Counted from the first letter of the stretch, positions 33,548 to 43,598 are shown. The stretch is 64,000 nt of DNA from Pseudomonas sp. NFIX28 (GCF_900107395.1 NZ_FNPW01000010.1:1-64000), one strand, 5' to 3'. Notes: a model not told the origin generated them from the letters alone. Numbers and translations are program-made.

Positions 33548-36349
33548 ATGGCATTGAAATCCCCCGCGTTTCGTAAAAAATTTCCGTTGTTGGTTACCGG
33601 CAGTCTGCTGGCCCTGCAGCCCCTAGCCACTTCGTTCGTGGTCGCCGCAGAACAGTATGACTGCTCAGTCTCTGCTTCGGGTGGCTGGGACTGCGCGCCG
33701 AAAACCAGTGCCGCCCAACTGCCTCCGCGCCCCGTGCATGACGCCAGCGCGGTCAGTTCGAGCACCGCCACACAGGCCGAAGGCAGCGAAACCAGCGAAG
33801 ACACCGGCGCCAAGCCGATGCTGGTTACCGAGTCCAAGGGCCGTGGCCTGAAGTCCCGCAGCGAAGACTACAGTCACCTCGACTGGGTTCCGCGCGAGAA
33901 CCTCACCGCCGCCCAATTGGCCGAGACCGGCCCTTACTGTGCTGGTGCCTATATCGAACCCATTCGTCCTGGCATGAATGACAAGACGAATAAAAGTGAC
34001 GCCCCGACCTTTATCGGCGCCAAGGCTTCGCGTTACCAGCAGGAGCAGCAGATCGCGACCCTGGCCGGTGATGTGGTCATGCGCCAGGGCAGCATGCAGG
34101 TCGAGGCCGACGAGGCCAACCTGTACCAGGCCGAGAATCGTGGCGAGCTGAGCGGCAACGTCCGCTTGCGCGACAACGGCGCCCTGCTGGTCGGCGACCA
34201 TGCCGATGTGCAGTTGGACACCGGTGAGGCCAAGGTCGACAACGCCGAATACGTGATGCACAAGTCGCGCATCCGCGGTAATGCGCTGTACGCCAAGCGT
34301 GCCGAAAACGCGATCATCCGTCTCAAGGACGGTACGTACACCACGTGCGAACCAAGCAGCAACGCCTGGCAGCTCAAGGGCAACAACATCACCCTGAACC
34401 CGGCGACCGGCTTCGGTACCGCGACCAACGTGACGCTGCGCGTCAAGGACATTCCAGTCCTGTATACGCCTTACATCTACTTCCCGATCGACGACCGTCG
34501 CCAGTCCGGCTTCCTGCCGCCGACCATCGGCAGCGGCAGCGATACCGGCTTCATGCTGGTCACCCCGTACTACTTCAACCTGGCACCGAACTACGACGCC
34601 ACGTTGTATCCGCGCTACATGAGCAAACGCGGCCTGTTGATGGAAGGCGAATTCCGCTACCTGACCAAGTCCAGCGAAGGCCAGTTCGGTGCGGCGTATC
34701 TCAACGACGACAACGATGACCGCAAACTGCAGTCGGACTACGAAAAAACCCGCTACATGTACAACTGGCAGCACAAGGGCGGGCTCGATTCGCGGGTAAT
34801 GACCGAGGTCGACTACACCAAGATCAGCGATCCGTACTACTTCCAGGATCTGCAGAGCGACCAGATCGGCGTGGAAAGCCGTGACTACATCAACCAGCAG
34901 GGTGCGGTGACCTACCGCGGCGATACCTACACCGCGCGACTCAATGCCCAGGCTTATGAACTGGCCACGGTTTCCAACATCACGCCTTACAACCGCCTGC
35001 CGCAAATCACCTTGAATGGCTTCTTGCCGCAGCATCCGGGCGGGTTGGACTTCACGTATGAAACTGAAATTGTTCGTTTTGATCGCGACCTGCAGAACGG
35101 TACGTTCTTTGATGAGAATGGCGTTGGTGCGCCGCGACTCGATACTAACGTCGTAGGACTAGCTAGAGCGAACGGCAATCGCCTGAACCTTGCGCCGTCG
35201 GTAAGCCTACCGCTTAATTGGACCTATGGTTTCCTGAAGCCGTCCCTCAAGTACCAGTACACCCAATACGATCTGGATCTGGATAGCATCGGCAAGAGCC
35301 AGGTTGCCGCACAAACCGCAGAACAAGATCGTCTGAATGGCACTTACAGCAGCAATCAGAACCGCGGCGTGCCAATCGCCAGTATCGACAGCGGCCTGTA
35401 CTTCGACCGCAACACCCAATGGTTCGGCAATAACTATCGTCAGACCCTGGAACCACGCCTCTACTATCTCTATGTACCGGAGAAAGACCAAAGTGACATT
35501 CCGGTATTCGACACCGGCGAAAGCACTTTCAACTACTCGTCGCTGTTTCGTGACAACCGCTTCACCGGCTCCGACCGTGTAGGCGACGAGAACAAACTGT
35601 CGCTGGGCGTCACCAACCGCTGGATTGAAGAAAACGGCTTTGAACGTCAGCGCATCAGCGTCGGCCAGGCTTTCTACTTCAAGGACCGCGAAGTCCAATT
35701 GCCCGGTATCGATGCAAAAACCCGCGATGACGCGCACTCCAGTGTTTCGCCTTATGCCCTGGAATACGAATATCGCTGGAACCGCGACTGGCGCACCACT
35801 GCCAACTACAACTGGGATCCGGATACCCGCAGCCCACGCTCCGGTAGCGCGATGTTCCACTACCAGCCGGAAGATAACCCGAACAAGGTCATCAACGCTG
35901 GCTACCGTTACCGCAACGATCTGGTTCGTTACGATCAGTCCACGGGTAAATGGTCGGTGGGTGGCGGTGACTATGGCACTCCAGGACAACCTGACTACGT
36001 GAAGGACTACTACAAGATCAAGCAGCACGACTTCTCGGTGATCTGGCCGATCGTGCCGCAGTTGAACCTGATCAGCCGCTGGCAGTATGACTACAACCGC
36101 AATCGTACCCTCGATGCCTTCGGCGGTTTCGAATACGACAACTGCTGCTGGAAACTGCGCCTGATCAACCGTTACTGGGTTGACTATGACGAAACCAGTC
36201 AGGACGCCCCGCAGAACGAGAAAGGCGACCATGGCATCTTCCTCCAAATCGTCCTGAAAGGACTCGGCGGCCTCACCGGCGCCAAGGTAGAGAGCTTCCT
36301 CGACAAAGGCATTCAAGGTTACCGTGAACGTGAAGACCAAGCTTTCTGA
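33548..36349 (+). CDS. lptD: LPS-assembly outer-membrane protein LptD
   Basis: Beta-barrel that inserts lipopolysaccharide into the outer leaflet with LptE. The 933-residue precursor has a Sec signal (about 1-34, FVVAA), a Pseudomonas-type N-terminal extension with Cys residues, a beta-jellyroll (about 150-260) and the C-terminal barrel; paired CC near the C-terminus is the usual disulfide site. Between 35055 and 35225 (about residues 503-560) codon choice departs from neighbours (CTA, ACT, AGA), hinting at a recombined surface loop. The first ATG is 17 codons upstream; MALKSPAF is preferred. Overlaps surA by about 20 nt. Confidence 0.95.
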   Translation: MALKSPAFRKKFPLLVTGSLLALQPLATSFVVAAEQYDCSVSASGGWDCAPKTSAAQLPPRPVHDASAVSSSTATQAEGSETSEDTGAKPMLVTESKGRGLKSRSEDYSHLDWVPRENLTAAQLAETGPYCAGAYIEPIRPGMNDKTNKSDAPTFIGAKASRYQQEQQIATLAGDVVMRQGSMQVEADEANLYQAENRGELSGNVRLRDNGALLVGDHADVQLDTGEAKVDNAEYVMHKSRIRGNALYAKRAENAIIRLKDGTYTTCEPSSNAWQLKGNNITLNPATGFGTATNVTLRVKDIPVLYTPYIYFPIDDRRQSGFLPPTIGSGSDTGFMLVTPYYFNLAPNYDATLYPRYMSKRGLLMEGEFRYLTKSSEGQFGAAYLNDDNDDRKLQSDYEKTRYMYNWQHKGGLDSRVMTEVDYTKISDPYYFQDLQSDQIGVESRDYINQQGAVTYRGDTYTARLNAQAYELATVSNITPYNRLPQITLNGFLPQHPGGLDFTYETEIVRFDRDLQNGTFFDENGVGAPRLDTNVVGLARANGNRLNLAPSVSLPLNWTYGFLKPSLKYQYTQYDLDLDSIGKSQVAAQTAEQDRLNGTYSSNQNRGVPIASIDSGLYFDRNTQWFGNNYRQTLEPRLYYLYVPEKDQSDIPVFDTGESTFNYSSLFRDNRFTGSDRVGDENKLSLGVTNRWIEENGFERQRISVGQAFYFKDREVQLPGIDAKTRDDAHSSVSPYALEYEYRWNRDWRTTANYNWDPDTRSPRSGSAMFHYQPEDNPNKVINAGYRYRNDLVRYDQSTGKWSVGGGDYGTPGQPDYVKDYYKIKQHDFSVIWPIVPQLNLISRWQYDYNRNRTLDAFGGFEYDNCCWKLRLINRYWVDYDETSQDAPQNEKGDHGIFLQIVLKGLGGLTGAKVESFLDKGIQGYREREDQAF

Positions 36350-37646
36350 TTGTCTGCGCCCGCTGATGCTGGGCGCGCTGTTCCTGGGTACCGCGGCGAG
36401 CGCCGCGGTACAACCCATCGACAAAGTGGTAGCCATCGTCGATAACGACGTGGTCATGCAGAGCCAGCTGGACCAACGGGTTCACGAAGTTCAGCAAACC
36501 ATCGCCAAGCGCGGCGGCGGCACACCACCCGCCGAAGTCCTGAACCAGCAGGTGCTGGAACGCCTGATCGTCGAAAACCTGCAGCTGCAGATCGGCGAGC
36601 GCTCCGGCATTCGCATTACCGATGAAGAACTGAACCAGGCCGTCGGCACCATTGCCCAGCGCAACAACATGACGCCTGATCAATTCCGTGCGGCCCTGTC
36701 GCGCGATGGCCTGTCCTATCAGGACGCCCGTGAGCAGATTCGTCGCGAGATGATCATCAGCCGCGTGCGTCAGCGCCGCGTCGCCGAACGCATCCAGGTG
36801 TCCGAGCAAGAGGTGAAAAACTTCCTCGCCTCCGACCTGGGCAAGATGCAACTGTCCGAAGAGCTGCACCTGGCCAATATCCTGATTCCAACTCCGGAAA
36901 GCGCCAACTCCGAAGCCATTCAGAGCGCCGCTCGCCAGGCCATGGAGATCTATCAGCAGCTCAAGCAAGGCGCCGACTTCGCCCAGCTGGCAATCGCCCG
37001 CTCGGGCAGCGACAACGCCCTGGAAGGCGGTGATATGGGCTGGCGTAAAGCCGCTCAACTGCCTCCTCCGTTCGATCGCGAGCTAAGTGCCATGGCCGTC
37101 GGCGACATCACCCAGCCAGCCCGTACTCCAGGTGGTTTCATCATCCTGAAGCTGCTGGACAAACGTGGTGGCGGCAATCAGGTGCGCGACGAAGTGCATG
37201 TCCGTCATATCCTGATCAAGCCAAGCGAAATCCGCAGCGAAGCAGAAACCAAACGCCTGGCCCAGAAGCTCTACGAGCGTATCGAAGCCGGCGAAGACTT
37301 TGCCGAGCTGGCGAAAAGCTATTCGGAAGACCCGGGTTCCGCCCTCAACGGTGGCGACCTCAGCTGGATCGATCCGAACGCCCTGGTGCCCGAGTTCCGC
37401 GACGTCATGGCCAAGACCCCGCAAGGTCAACTGTCCAAGCCGTTCCAGAGCCCATATGGCTGGCACGTACTGGAAGTCCTTGGCCGCCGCGCCACTGACA
37501 GCACCTCCCAGGCTCGTGAACAGCAAGCGATGACCGTGCTGCGCAATCGCAAATACGACGAAGAGCTGCAAACCTGGCTGCGCCAGATTCGCGATGAAGC
37601 CTACGTCGAGATCAAACTTCCTGGCGCCGACCAGGCGGCACAGTGA
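36330..37646 (+). CDS. surA: Periplasmic chaperone/peptidyl-prolyl isomerase SurA
   Basis: Delivers outer-membrane proteins such as LptD to the BAM complex. The 438-residue protein has a signal peptide ending near GTAASA-A, a SurA N-terminal domain, and two parvulin domains (about 170-270 and 285-390; VHVRHILIKPSE, GGDLSWIDP). The start is a GTG inside lptD; a second in-frame GTG at 36324 adds two residues. pdxA starts on its last 4 nt. Confidence 0.95.
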   Translation: MKTKLSDCLRPLMLGALFLGTAASAAVQPIDKVVAIVDNDVVMQSQLDQRVHEVQQTIAKRGGGTPPAEVLNQQVLERLIVENLQLQIGERSGIRITDEELNQAVGTIAQRNNMTPDQFRAALSRDGLSYQDAREQIRREMIISRVRQRRVAERIQVSEQEVKNFLASDLGKMQLSEELHLANILIPTPESANSEAIQSAARQAMEIYQQLKQGADFAQLAIARSGSDNALEGGDMGWRKAAQLPPPFDRELSAMAVGDITQPARTPGGFIILKLLDKRGGGNQVRDEVHVRHILIKPSEIRSEAETKRLAQKLYERIEAGEDFAELAKSYSEDPGSALNGGDLSWIDPNALVPEFRDVMAKTPQGQLSKPFQSPYGWHVLEVLGRRATDSTSQAREQQAMTVLRNRKYDEELQTWLRQIRDEAYVEIKLPGADQAAQ

Positions 37647-38632
37647 AACCCAAGCGTTTCGCGCTCACCCCCGGCGAGCCAGCCGGCATAGGCCCCGACC
37701 TGTGCCTGTTCCTCGCCTCGCAACAACAGCCCCACCCCCTGATCGCCATTACCAGCCGCGACCTGCTTACCGAGCGGGCCGCGCAGTTGGGTGTGGCCGT
37801 CAACCTGATTGCAGTCGGCCCCGACAGCTGGCCAAACCAGCCTGCCGCTGCCGGAAGCCTCTACGTCTGGGATACCCCGCTGGCGACCAAGGTCGTCGCT
37901 GGTCAGTTGGACAAGGCCAACGCCGCGTTCGTCCTGGAAACCCTGACCCGGGCCGGCCAGGGCTGCCTGGACGGGCATTTCGACGGAATGATTACTGCCC
38001 CGGTGCACAAAGGCGTGATCAACGAATCCGGCATCGCCTTTTCCGGCCACACCGAGTTCCTGGCCGACCTGACGCATACCGATCAAGTCGTAATGATGCT
38101 GGCCACCCATGGCCTGCGCGTGGCACTGGTGACCACTCATCTGCCCCTGCGGGACATCGCCGACGCCATAACCCCGGAACGCCTGGAACGGGTCACACGC
38201 ATCCTGCATGCCGACCTGCGCAACAAATTCGGCATCGCTCGGCCACGCATCCTGGTATGCGGGCTCAACCCGCATGCTGGCGAAGGCGGACACCTGGGCC
38301 ATGAAGAAATCGACATCATCGAACCCACCCTGGAGCGTCTGCGCAACGAAGGCATGGACCTGCGTGGCCCTCTGCCCGCCGACACTCTGTTTACCCCCAA
38401 ATATCTGGAGCACTGCGATGCAGTGCTGGCGATGTACCATGACCAGGGGCTGCCCGTGCTGAAATACAAAGGTTTCGGCGCTGCGGTCAACGTGACGCTG
38501 GGCTTGCCGATTATCCGCACTTCAGTCGACCACGGCACCGCCCTGGATCTGGCCGGCAGTGGCAAGATCGATACCGGCAGCCTGAAAGTCGCCCTGGAAA
38601 CCGCCTACCAGATGGCCGAGACCCGTTTATGA
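37643..38632 (+). CDS. pdxA: 4-hydroxythreonine-4-phosphate dehydrogenase
   Basis: Pyridoxal phosphate synthesis: NAD-dependent oxidation of 4-phosphohydroxy-L-threonine. In 329 residues the divalent-metal histidines are visible in GHTEFLADL, GLNPHAGEGG and YHDQGLPVLKYKGFG. GTG start. Overlaps surA by 4 nt and rsmA by 4 nt, forming a coupled run. Confidence 0.96.
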   Translation: MKPKRFALTPGEPAGIGPDLCLFLASQQQPHPLIAITSRDLLTERAAQLGVAVNLIAVGPDSWPNQPAAAGSLYVWDTPLATKVVAGQLDKANAAFVLETLTRAGQGCLDGHFDGMITAPVHKGVINESGIAFSGHTEFLADLTHTDQVVMMLATHGLRVALVTTHLPLRDIADAITPERLERVTRILHADLRNKFGIARPRILVCGLNPHAGEGGHLGHEEIDIIEPTLERLRNEGMDLRGPLPADTLFTPKYLEHCDAVLAMYHDQGLPVLKYKGFGAAVNVTLGLPIIRTSVDHGTALDLAGSGKIDTGSLKVALETAYQMAETRL

Positions 38633-39447
38633 CCGAGCAATACCAGCACCGGGCGCGCAAGCGCTTCGGCCAGAACTTCCTGCATGACGCCGGCGTGATC
38701 GACCGCATCCTGCGCTCCATCAATGCCAAGTCCGGCGATCGCATGCTGGAAATCGGCCCGGGCCAGGGCGCACTGACCGAGGGCCTGCTCAACAGCGGCG
38801 CCCAACTGGATGTGGTCGAACTGGACAAGGACCTGGTGCCAATCCTCAACCAGCAGTTCGCGGGCCGGGACAATTTCAGCCTGCATCAGGGCGACGCCCT
38901 GAAGTTCGACTTCAACAGCCTGAATGCCGCCCCCGGCAGCCTGCGCGTAGTGGGCAACCTGCCCTACAACATCTCCACCCCGCTGATCTTTCACCTGCTG
39001 CAAAACGCCGGGCTGATCCGCGACATGCACTTCATGCTGCAGAAAGAAGTGGTCGAACGCCTCGCCGCGGGCCCGGGCGGTGGTGACTGGGGCCGTCTGT
39101 CGATCATGGTCCAGTACCACTGCCGCGTGGAGCATCTGTTCAATGTTGGCCCTGGCGCGTTCAATCCGCCACCGAAAGTCGACTCGGCGATCGTCCGACT
39201 GGTGCCACACACCGTGCTGCCGCATCCGGCCAAAGATCATCGCCTGCTGGAGCGCATCGTCCGCGAAGCCTTCAACCAGCGCCGCAAGACCCTGCGCAAT
39301 ACCCTCAAGGCCCTGCTCAGCAGCGCCGAGATCGAGGCCGCCGGCGTCGATGGCAGCCTGCGTCCGGAACAACTGGACCTGGCAGCCTTCGTTCGCCTGG
39401 CCGACAAGCTCAGCGAACAGGCCGCGGATAGCGCCAGCGCCAGCTGA
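38629..39447 (+). CDS. rsmA: 16S rRNA dimethyltransferase RsmA (KsgA)
   Basis: Dimethylates two adjacent adenines in the 3'-terminal helix of 16S rRNA. The 272-residue protein begins with the RNA-contact FGQNFLHD, then SAM-binding EIGPGQGALTEGLL and the catalytic NLPYNIST. ATG overlaps the pdxA stop by 4 nt. Confidence 0.97.
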   Translation: MTEQYQHRARKRFGQNFLHDAGVIDRILRSINAKSGDRMLEIGPGQGALTEGLLNSGAQLDVVELDKDLVPILNQQFAGRDNFSLHQGDALKFDFNSLNAAPGSLRVVGNLPYNISTPLIFHLLQNAGLIRDMHFMLQKEVVERLAAGPGGGDWGRLSIMVQYHCRVEHLFNVGPGAFNPPPKVDSAIVRLVPHTVLPHPAKDHRLLERIVREAFNQRRKTLRNTLKALLSSAEIEAAGVDGSLRPEQLDLAAFVRLADKLSEQAADSASAS

Positions 39448-39570
39448 CACGCCACCAGCGTTATCGGGTAAGACGCCAGGCTCCATGTCTGGTTTACTAC
39501 CCGATACTTGGCCTAGACTGACCTCCATCAGTTTTTGTCCCGCGTCCCGCTTTGTTTTAAGGCCTCTTGC

Positions 39571-39951
39571 ATGTCCGATCCTCGCTACCAGATCGACGTC
39601 AGCGTCGTCACCCGCTTTCTCGCAGAACAGTCGCAACCCGAGCAGAACCGCTTTGCCTTTGCCTACACCATCACCGTACAGAACAATGGCCTGCTACCCG
39701 CCAAACTGCTCTCTCGGCACTGGGTGATTACCGATGGCGATGGGCATGTCGAGGAAGTTCGCGGCGCCGGCGTGGTCGGCCAGCAGCCATTGATCCCTGC
39801 GGGTAAAAGCCACACCTACAGCAGCGGCACGGTGATGACCACCCAGGTCGGCAATATGCAGGGCAGTTATCAGATGCTCGCCGAAGACGGCAAACACTTC
39901 GACGCCATCATCGCCCCCTTCCGCCTGGCCGTGCCCGGAGCCCTGCACTGA
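39571..39951 (+). CDS. apaG: ApaG, Co2+/Mg2+-efflux-associated fibronectin-like protein
   Basis: Protein of 126 residues with the ApaG beta-sandwich signature YTITVQNNG, LLSRHWVITDG, VRGAGVVGQQPLI and the GxMQGSYQM segment. Biochemical role is not firmly known. MSDPRYQ is the family start, 12 codons into the longer reading. The stop and the apaH ATG share one base (TGATG). Confidence 0.94.
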   Translation: MSDPRYQIDVSVVTRFLAEQSQPEQNRFAFAYTITVQNNGLLPAKLLSRHWVITDGDGHVEEVRGAGVVGQQPLIPAGKSHTYSSGTVMTTQVGNMQGSYQMLAEDGKHFDAIIAPFRLAVPGALH

Positions 39952-40832
39952 TGACGACTTACGCCGTCGGCGACCTGCAGGGCTGCCTGGGGCCTTTGCA
40001 GTGCCTGCTTGAGAAGGTCGCCTTCGATCCGGCCAAGGATCGCCTGTGGCTGGTCGGCGACCTGGTCAACCGTGGGCCGCAGTCGCTGGAAACCCTGCGT
40101 TTTCTGTATGCCATGCGCGATTCCCTGGTGTGCGTGCTGGGCAATCATGACCTGCACTTGCTGGCCGCCTGGCGCAACATCGAACGCCTGAAGAAGGCCG
40201 ACACCCTGAGCGAGATCCTCAACGCCCCGGATTGCGAGGAGTTGCTCCAATGGCTGCGCCAGCAAAAGCTGATGCACTACGACCAACAGCGCGACGTCGC
40301 CCTGGTGCATGCCGGGATACCGCCCCAGTGGTCGCTGAAAAAGGCCCTGAAATACGCCGCCGAAGTCGAAGAGGCGCTGCGTGACGACAACCGCTTCGAG
40401 CCTTACCTGGACGGCATGTACGGCAACGACCCGGTCAAATGGGACAGCGAGCTCAAAGGCGTGACCCGCCTGCGGGTGATCACCAACTACTTCACCCGCA
40501 TGCGCTTTTGTACCAGCGACGGCAAGCTTGACCTCAAGGGCAAGGAAGGACCGGACACCGCCCCGCCAGGTTATGCCCCTTGGTTCGAGCACAAGGAGCG
40601 CAAGACCAAAGAGGTGAAAATCATCTTCGGCCACTGGGCCGCCCTCGACGGCAATTGCAACGAGCCCGGTGTCTTTGCCCTGGACACTGGCTGCGTCTGG
40701 GGAGGCGCCCTGACCTTGCTGAACGTCGATACCGGTCAACGCCTGGAATGTGAATGCGACGCCCACGGCCACATCAAGCCCCAGGCCAATCAACCTATCC
40801 CCGAACCCATGCCAGCCACAGCCAAGCGCTAG
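39951..40832 (+). CDS. apaH: Symmetrical bis(5'-nucleosyl)-tetraphosphatase
   Basis: Hydrolyses Ap4A and decaps Np4-capped RNA; calcineurin-type phosphoesterase. The 293 residues show metal motifs GDLQGC, GDLVNRGP and GNHD, plus a final GGALTLLN segment. One-base overlap with apaG indicates translational coupling. Confidence 0.96.
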   Translation: MTTYAVGDLQGCLGPLQCLLEKVAFDPAKDRLWLVGDLVNRGPQSLETLRFLYAMRDSLVCVLGNHDLHLLAAWRNIERLKKADTLSEILNAPDCEELLQWLRQQKLMHYDQQRDVALVHAGIPPQWSLKKALKYAAEVEEALRDDNRFEPYLDGMYGNDPVKWDSELKGVTRLRVITNYFTRMRFCTSDGKLDLKGKEGPDTAPPGYAPWFEHKERKTKEVKIIFGHWAALDGNCNEPGVFALDTGCVWGGALTLLNVDTGQRLECECDAHGHIKPQANQPIPEPMPATAKR

Positions 40833-40864
40833 ATCGCGCTTCCAACCTGGCCCAGGAGCCCGCC

Positions 40865-41194
40865 ATGAGCGAATTCAAACGCATCCCCCCAGAACAGGCC
40901 CAGGCGCTGCGCGAGCAAGGCGCCGTGGTGGTCGACATCCGCGACCCGCAGACCTATGCCCTGAACCACATCAGCGGCTCCTTGCATCTGGACAACCACT
41001 CCATTTCCGATTTCATCCGCAATGCCGATCTAGACGCGCCGCTGGTGGTCGTCTGCTATCACGGCAACTCCAGCCAAAGCGCGGCGGCCTACCTGATCAG
41101 CCAAGGCTTTTCCGACGTCTACAGCCTGGACGGCGGTTTCGAACTGTGGCGGAACACCTATCCCACGGAAATTGCCCAGGGCGGCACCGAATAA
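40865..41194 (+). CDS. glpE: Thiosulfate sulfurtransferase GlpE (rhodanese)
   Basis: Single-domain rhodanese of 109 residues, the size of GlpE. Active-site cysteine C64 sits in VVCYHGNSSQSAA. DIRDPQTYALNHI is the typical CH2-type N-terminal region. 32 nt downstream of apaH; the longer reading into apaH is rejected. Confidence 0.95.
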   Translation: MSEFKRIPPEQAQALREQGAVVVDIRDPQTYALNHISGSLHLDNHSISDFIRNADLDAPLVVVCYHGNSSQSAAAYLISQGFSDVYSLDGGFELWRNTYPTEIAQGGTE

Positions 41195-41202
41195 TTTTTT
41201 TT

Positions 41203-41237
41203 GGCGCTCTAGCCCGCGTCATTCGCGGGCTGGCGCC
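41203..41237 (+). repeat. Strong hairpin after glpE
   Basis: An 8-bp stem AGCCCGCG/CGCGGGCT with an outer GGCGC/GCGCC pairing. The run of eight T lies before and not after the hairpin on the plus strand, so it does not look like a standard intrinsic terminator. It may stop 3' decay of the glpE transcript. Confidence 0.55.
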
Positions 41238-41368
41238 ACGACCGACGAACGGTCACTTGAACAAATTGTGTATTCCACCTTTACCTCCCCGATTCCGAAC
41301 TATCCTTAGCCTCAGGCCATCCAAACAGGGGAGAGCCGGTACACCGGCGTGCGGGTCATCGGTACTAG

Positions 41369-41432
41369 CTTTCAAGGTCGATAGCTTTGAAAGTGTTCTG
41401 GGGGGTAAACAGCAACCGGGCTCTCGGTTGCA
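41369..41432 (+). promoter_or_regulatory. Structured upstream region of prkA
   Basis: Two small stem-loops, CTTTCAA/TTGAAAG (41369-41393) and GCAACCG/CGGTTGC (41413-41432), lie within 130 nt upstream of the prkA ATG. Together with the hairpin after glpE they fill the 296-nt gap 41195-41490, in which I see no gene. A promoter could not be assigned; the homologous operon in E. coli is under RpoS and NtrC control. Confidence 0.4.
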
Positions 41433-41490
41433 TGCCAGCACTTGACTGACTGATCCGGCGTCGGCTCCACGTATCGAGCGAGGTGACGTC

Positions 41491-43413
41491 ATGAGTATTT
41501 TTAGCCACTTCCAACAACGCTTCGAATCCACACGCCAGGAAGAGTTCTCGCTACAGGAGTACCTGGAACTCTGCAAAAAGGATCGCAGCGCCTACGCGTC
41601 GGCTGCCGAGCGCCTGCTACTGGCTATCGGCGAACCGGAGCTGCTGGACACTTCGACCAATTCGAGACTGTCACGGATCTTCTCCAACAAGGTGATCCGT
41701 CGCTATCCGGCCTTTGAAGACTTCCATGGCATGGAAGAATGCATCGACCAGATCGTCTCCTATTTCCGTCATGCCGCTCAGGGCCTGGAAGAGAAGAAGC
41801 AAATCCTCTATCTCCTCGGCCCCGTCGGCGGCGGTAAATCGTCCCTGGCCGAAAAACTCAAGCAACTGATCGAGAAGGTGCCCTTCTACGCCATCAAGGG
41901 CTCTCCGGTATTCGAGTCGCCTCTGGGGTTGTTCAACGCCACGGAAGATGGCGCCATCCTCGAAGAAGACTTCGGCATTCCACGACGCTACCTGAACACC
42001 ATCATGTCGCCCTGGGCCACCAAGCGCCTGTCCGAGTTCGGCGGCGACATCAGCCAGTTCCGGGTAGTGAAACTCTACCCCTCGATTCTCAACCAGATCG
42101 CCGTCGCCAAGACCGAACCGGGAGACGAGAACAACCAGGACATTTCTGCGCTGGTGGGCAAGGTCGATATTCGCAAGCTGGAGGAATTCCCGCAGAACGA
42201 CGCCGACGCCTACAGCTACTCGGGCGCACTGTGCCGGGCCAACCAGGGCCTGATGGAGTTCGTCGAAATGTTCAAGGCACCGATCAAGGTGCTGCACCCG
42301 TTGCTGACCGCCACCCAGGAAGGTAACTACAACAGTACCGAGGGCCTGGGCGCGATCCCGTTCACGGGCATCCTGCTGGCCCACTCCAACGAGTCGGAAT
42401 GGCACACCTTCCGCAACAACAAGAACAACGAAGCCTTCATCGACCGGATCTATATCGTCAAAGTCCCGTACTGCCTGCGGGTCAGCGACGAAGTCAAAAT
42501 CTACGACAAGCTGCTGTTCAACAGCTCACTGTCGAGGGCGCATTGCGCTCCCGATACGCTGAAGATGCTTGCGCAGTTCACCGTGCTCTCGCGCCTCAAA
42601 GAGCCGGAGAACTCGAACATTTACTCGAAAATGCGCGTCTACGATGGCGAGAACCTCAAGGACACCGATCCTAAAGCCAAGTCGATCCAGGAATACCGCG
42701 ACGCGGCCGGCGTGGATGAAGGCATGAATGGCCTCTCGACGCGCTTCGCCTTCAAGATCCTGTCGAAGGTCTTCAACTTCGACCCCCACGAGATCGCGGC
42801 CAACCCGGTGCACTTGCTCTATGTGCTCGAACAACAGATCGAGCAGGAACAATTCCAGGCGGAAACCCGCGAGCGTTACCTGCGCTTCCTGAAGGAATAC
42901 CTGGCTCCGCGCTACATCGAGTTCATCGGCAAGGAAATCCAGACGGCGTACCTGGAGTCCTACAGCGAATACGGCCAGAACATCTTCGACCGCTATGTGC
43001 TCTATGCGGACTTCTGGATTCAGGATCAGGAATACCGCGATCCGGAAACCGGCGAGATCCTCAACCGGGTCGCGCTCAATGAAGAACTGGAGAAAATCGA
43101 GAAACCGGCCGGCATCAGCAATCCGAAGGATTTCCGTAACGAGATCGTCAACTTCGTACTGCGCGCCCGAGCCAACAACAACGGCAAGAACCCAACCTGG
43201 CTCAGCTACGAAAAGTTGCGGGTGGTCATCGAGAAGAAAATGTTCTCCAACACCGAGGACCTGCTTCCGGTCATCAGCTTCAACGCCAAGGCCAGCAAAG
43301 AGGATCAACAGAAACACAACGACTTTGTTACCCGAATGGTCGAGCGCGGCTACACCGACAAACAGGTACGACTGCTGTCCGAGTGGTACCTGCGGGTCAG
43401 AAAATCGCAGTAA
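41491..43413 (+). CDS. prkA: PrkA-family serine protein kinase (YeaG)
   Basis: AAA-type ATPase/protein kinase of the PrkA/YeaG family, linked to stationary phase and nitrogen stress. Protein of 640 residues with Walker A at GPVGGGKS (110-117) in a AAA-like PrkA domain and a C-terminal domain once compared with cAMP-dependent kinases. First of the three-gene prkA-yeaH-spoVR unit, a combination conserved in many bacteria. Confidence 0.95.
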   Translation: MSIFSHFQQRFESTRQEEFSLQEYLELCKKDRSAYASAAERLLLAIGEPELLDTSTNSRLSRIFSNKVIRRYPAFEDFHGMEECIDQIVSYFRHAAQGLEEKKQILYLLGPVGGGKSSLAEKLKQLIEKVPFYAIKGSPVFESPLGLFNATEDGAILEEDFGIPRRYLNTIMSPWATKRLSEFGGDISQFRVVKLYPSILNQIAVAKTEPGDENNQDISALVGKVDIRKLEEFPQNDADAYSYSGALCRANQGLMEFVEMFKAPIKVLHPLLTATQEGNYNSTEGLGAIPFTGILLAHSNESEWHTFRNNKNNEAFIDRIYIVKVPYCLRVSDEVKIYDKLLFNSSLSRAHCAPDTLKMLAQFTVLSRLKEPENSNIYSKMRVYDGENLKDTDPKAKSIQEYRDAAGVDEGMNGLSTRFAFKILSKVFNFDPHEIAANPVHLLYVLEQQIEQEQFQAETRERYLRFLKEYLAPRYIEFIGKEIQTAYLESYSEYGQNIFDRYVLYADFWIQDQEYRDPETGEILNRVALNEELEKIEKPAGISNPKDFRNEIVNFVLRARANNNGKNPTWLSYEKLRVVIEKKMFSNTEDLLPVISFNAKASKEDQQKHNDFVTRMVERGYTDKQVRLLSEWYLRVRKSQ

Positions 43414-43598
43414 CCCGCCGGTTGCACCGGTTGTCGTTAGCCAGGAGCCTGTCTTAGCGATTTCTGCTACACAGGCTTCAGGAAGTGCGTTTGAACGTTC
43501 GCAGCGAGGTTCGGACAGAGCACCGGCGGTAAGGCCCTTACCGCCCCTCCCCCGTCCGGCCCGCTTGCGAGCTTCAAGACCGCTTCTAAGGAGCAGTC

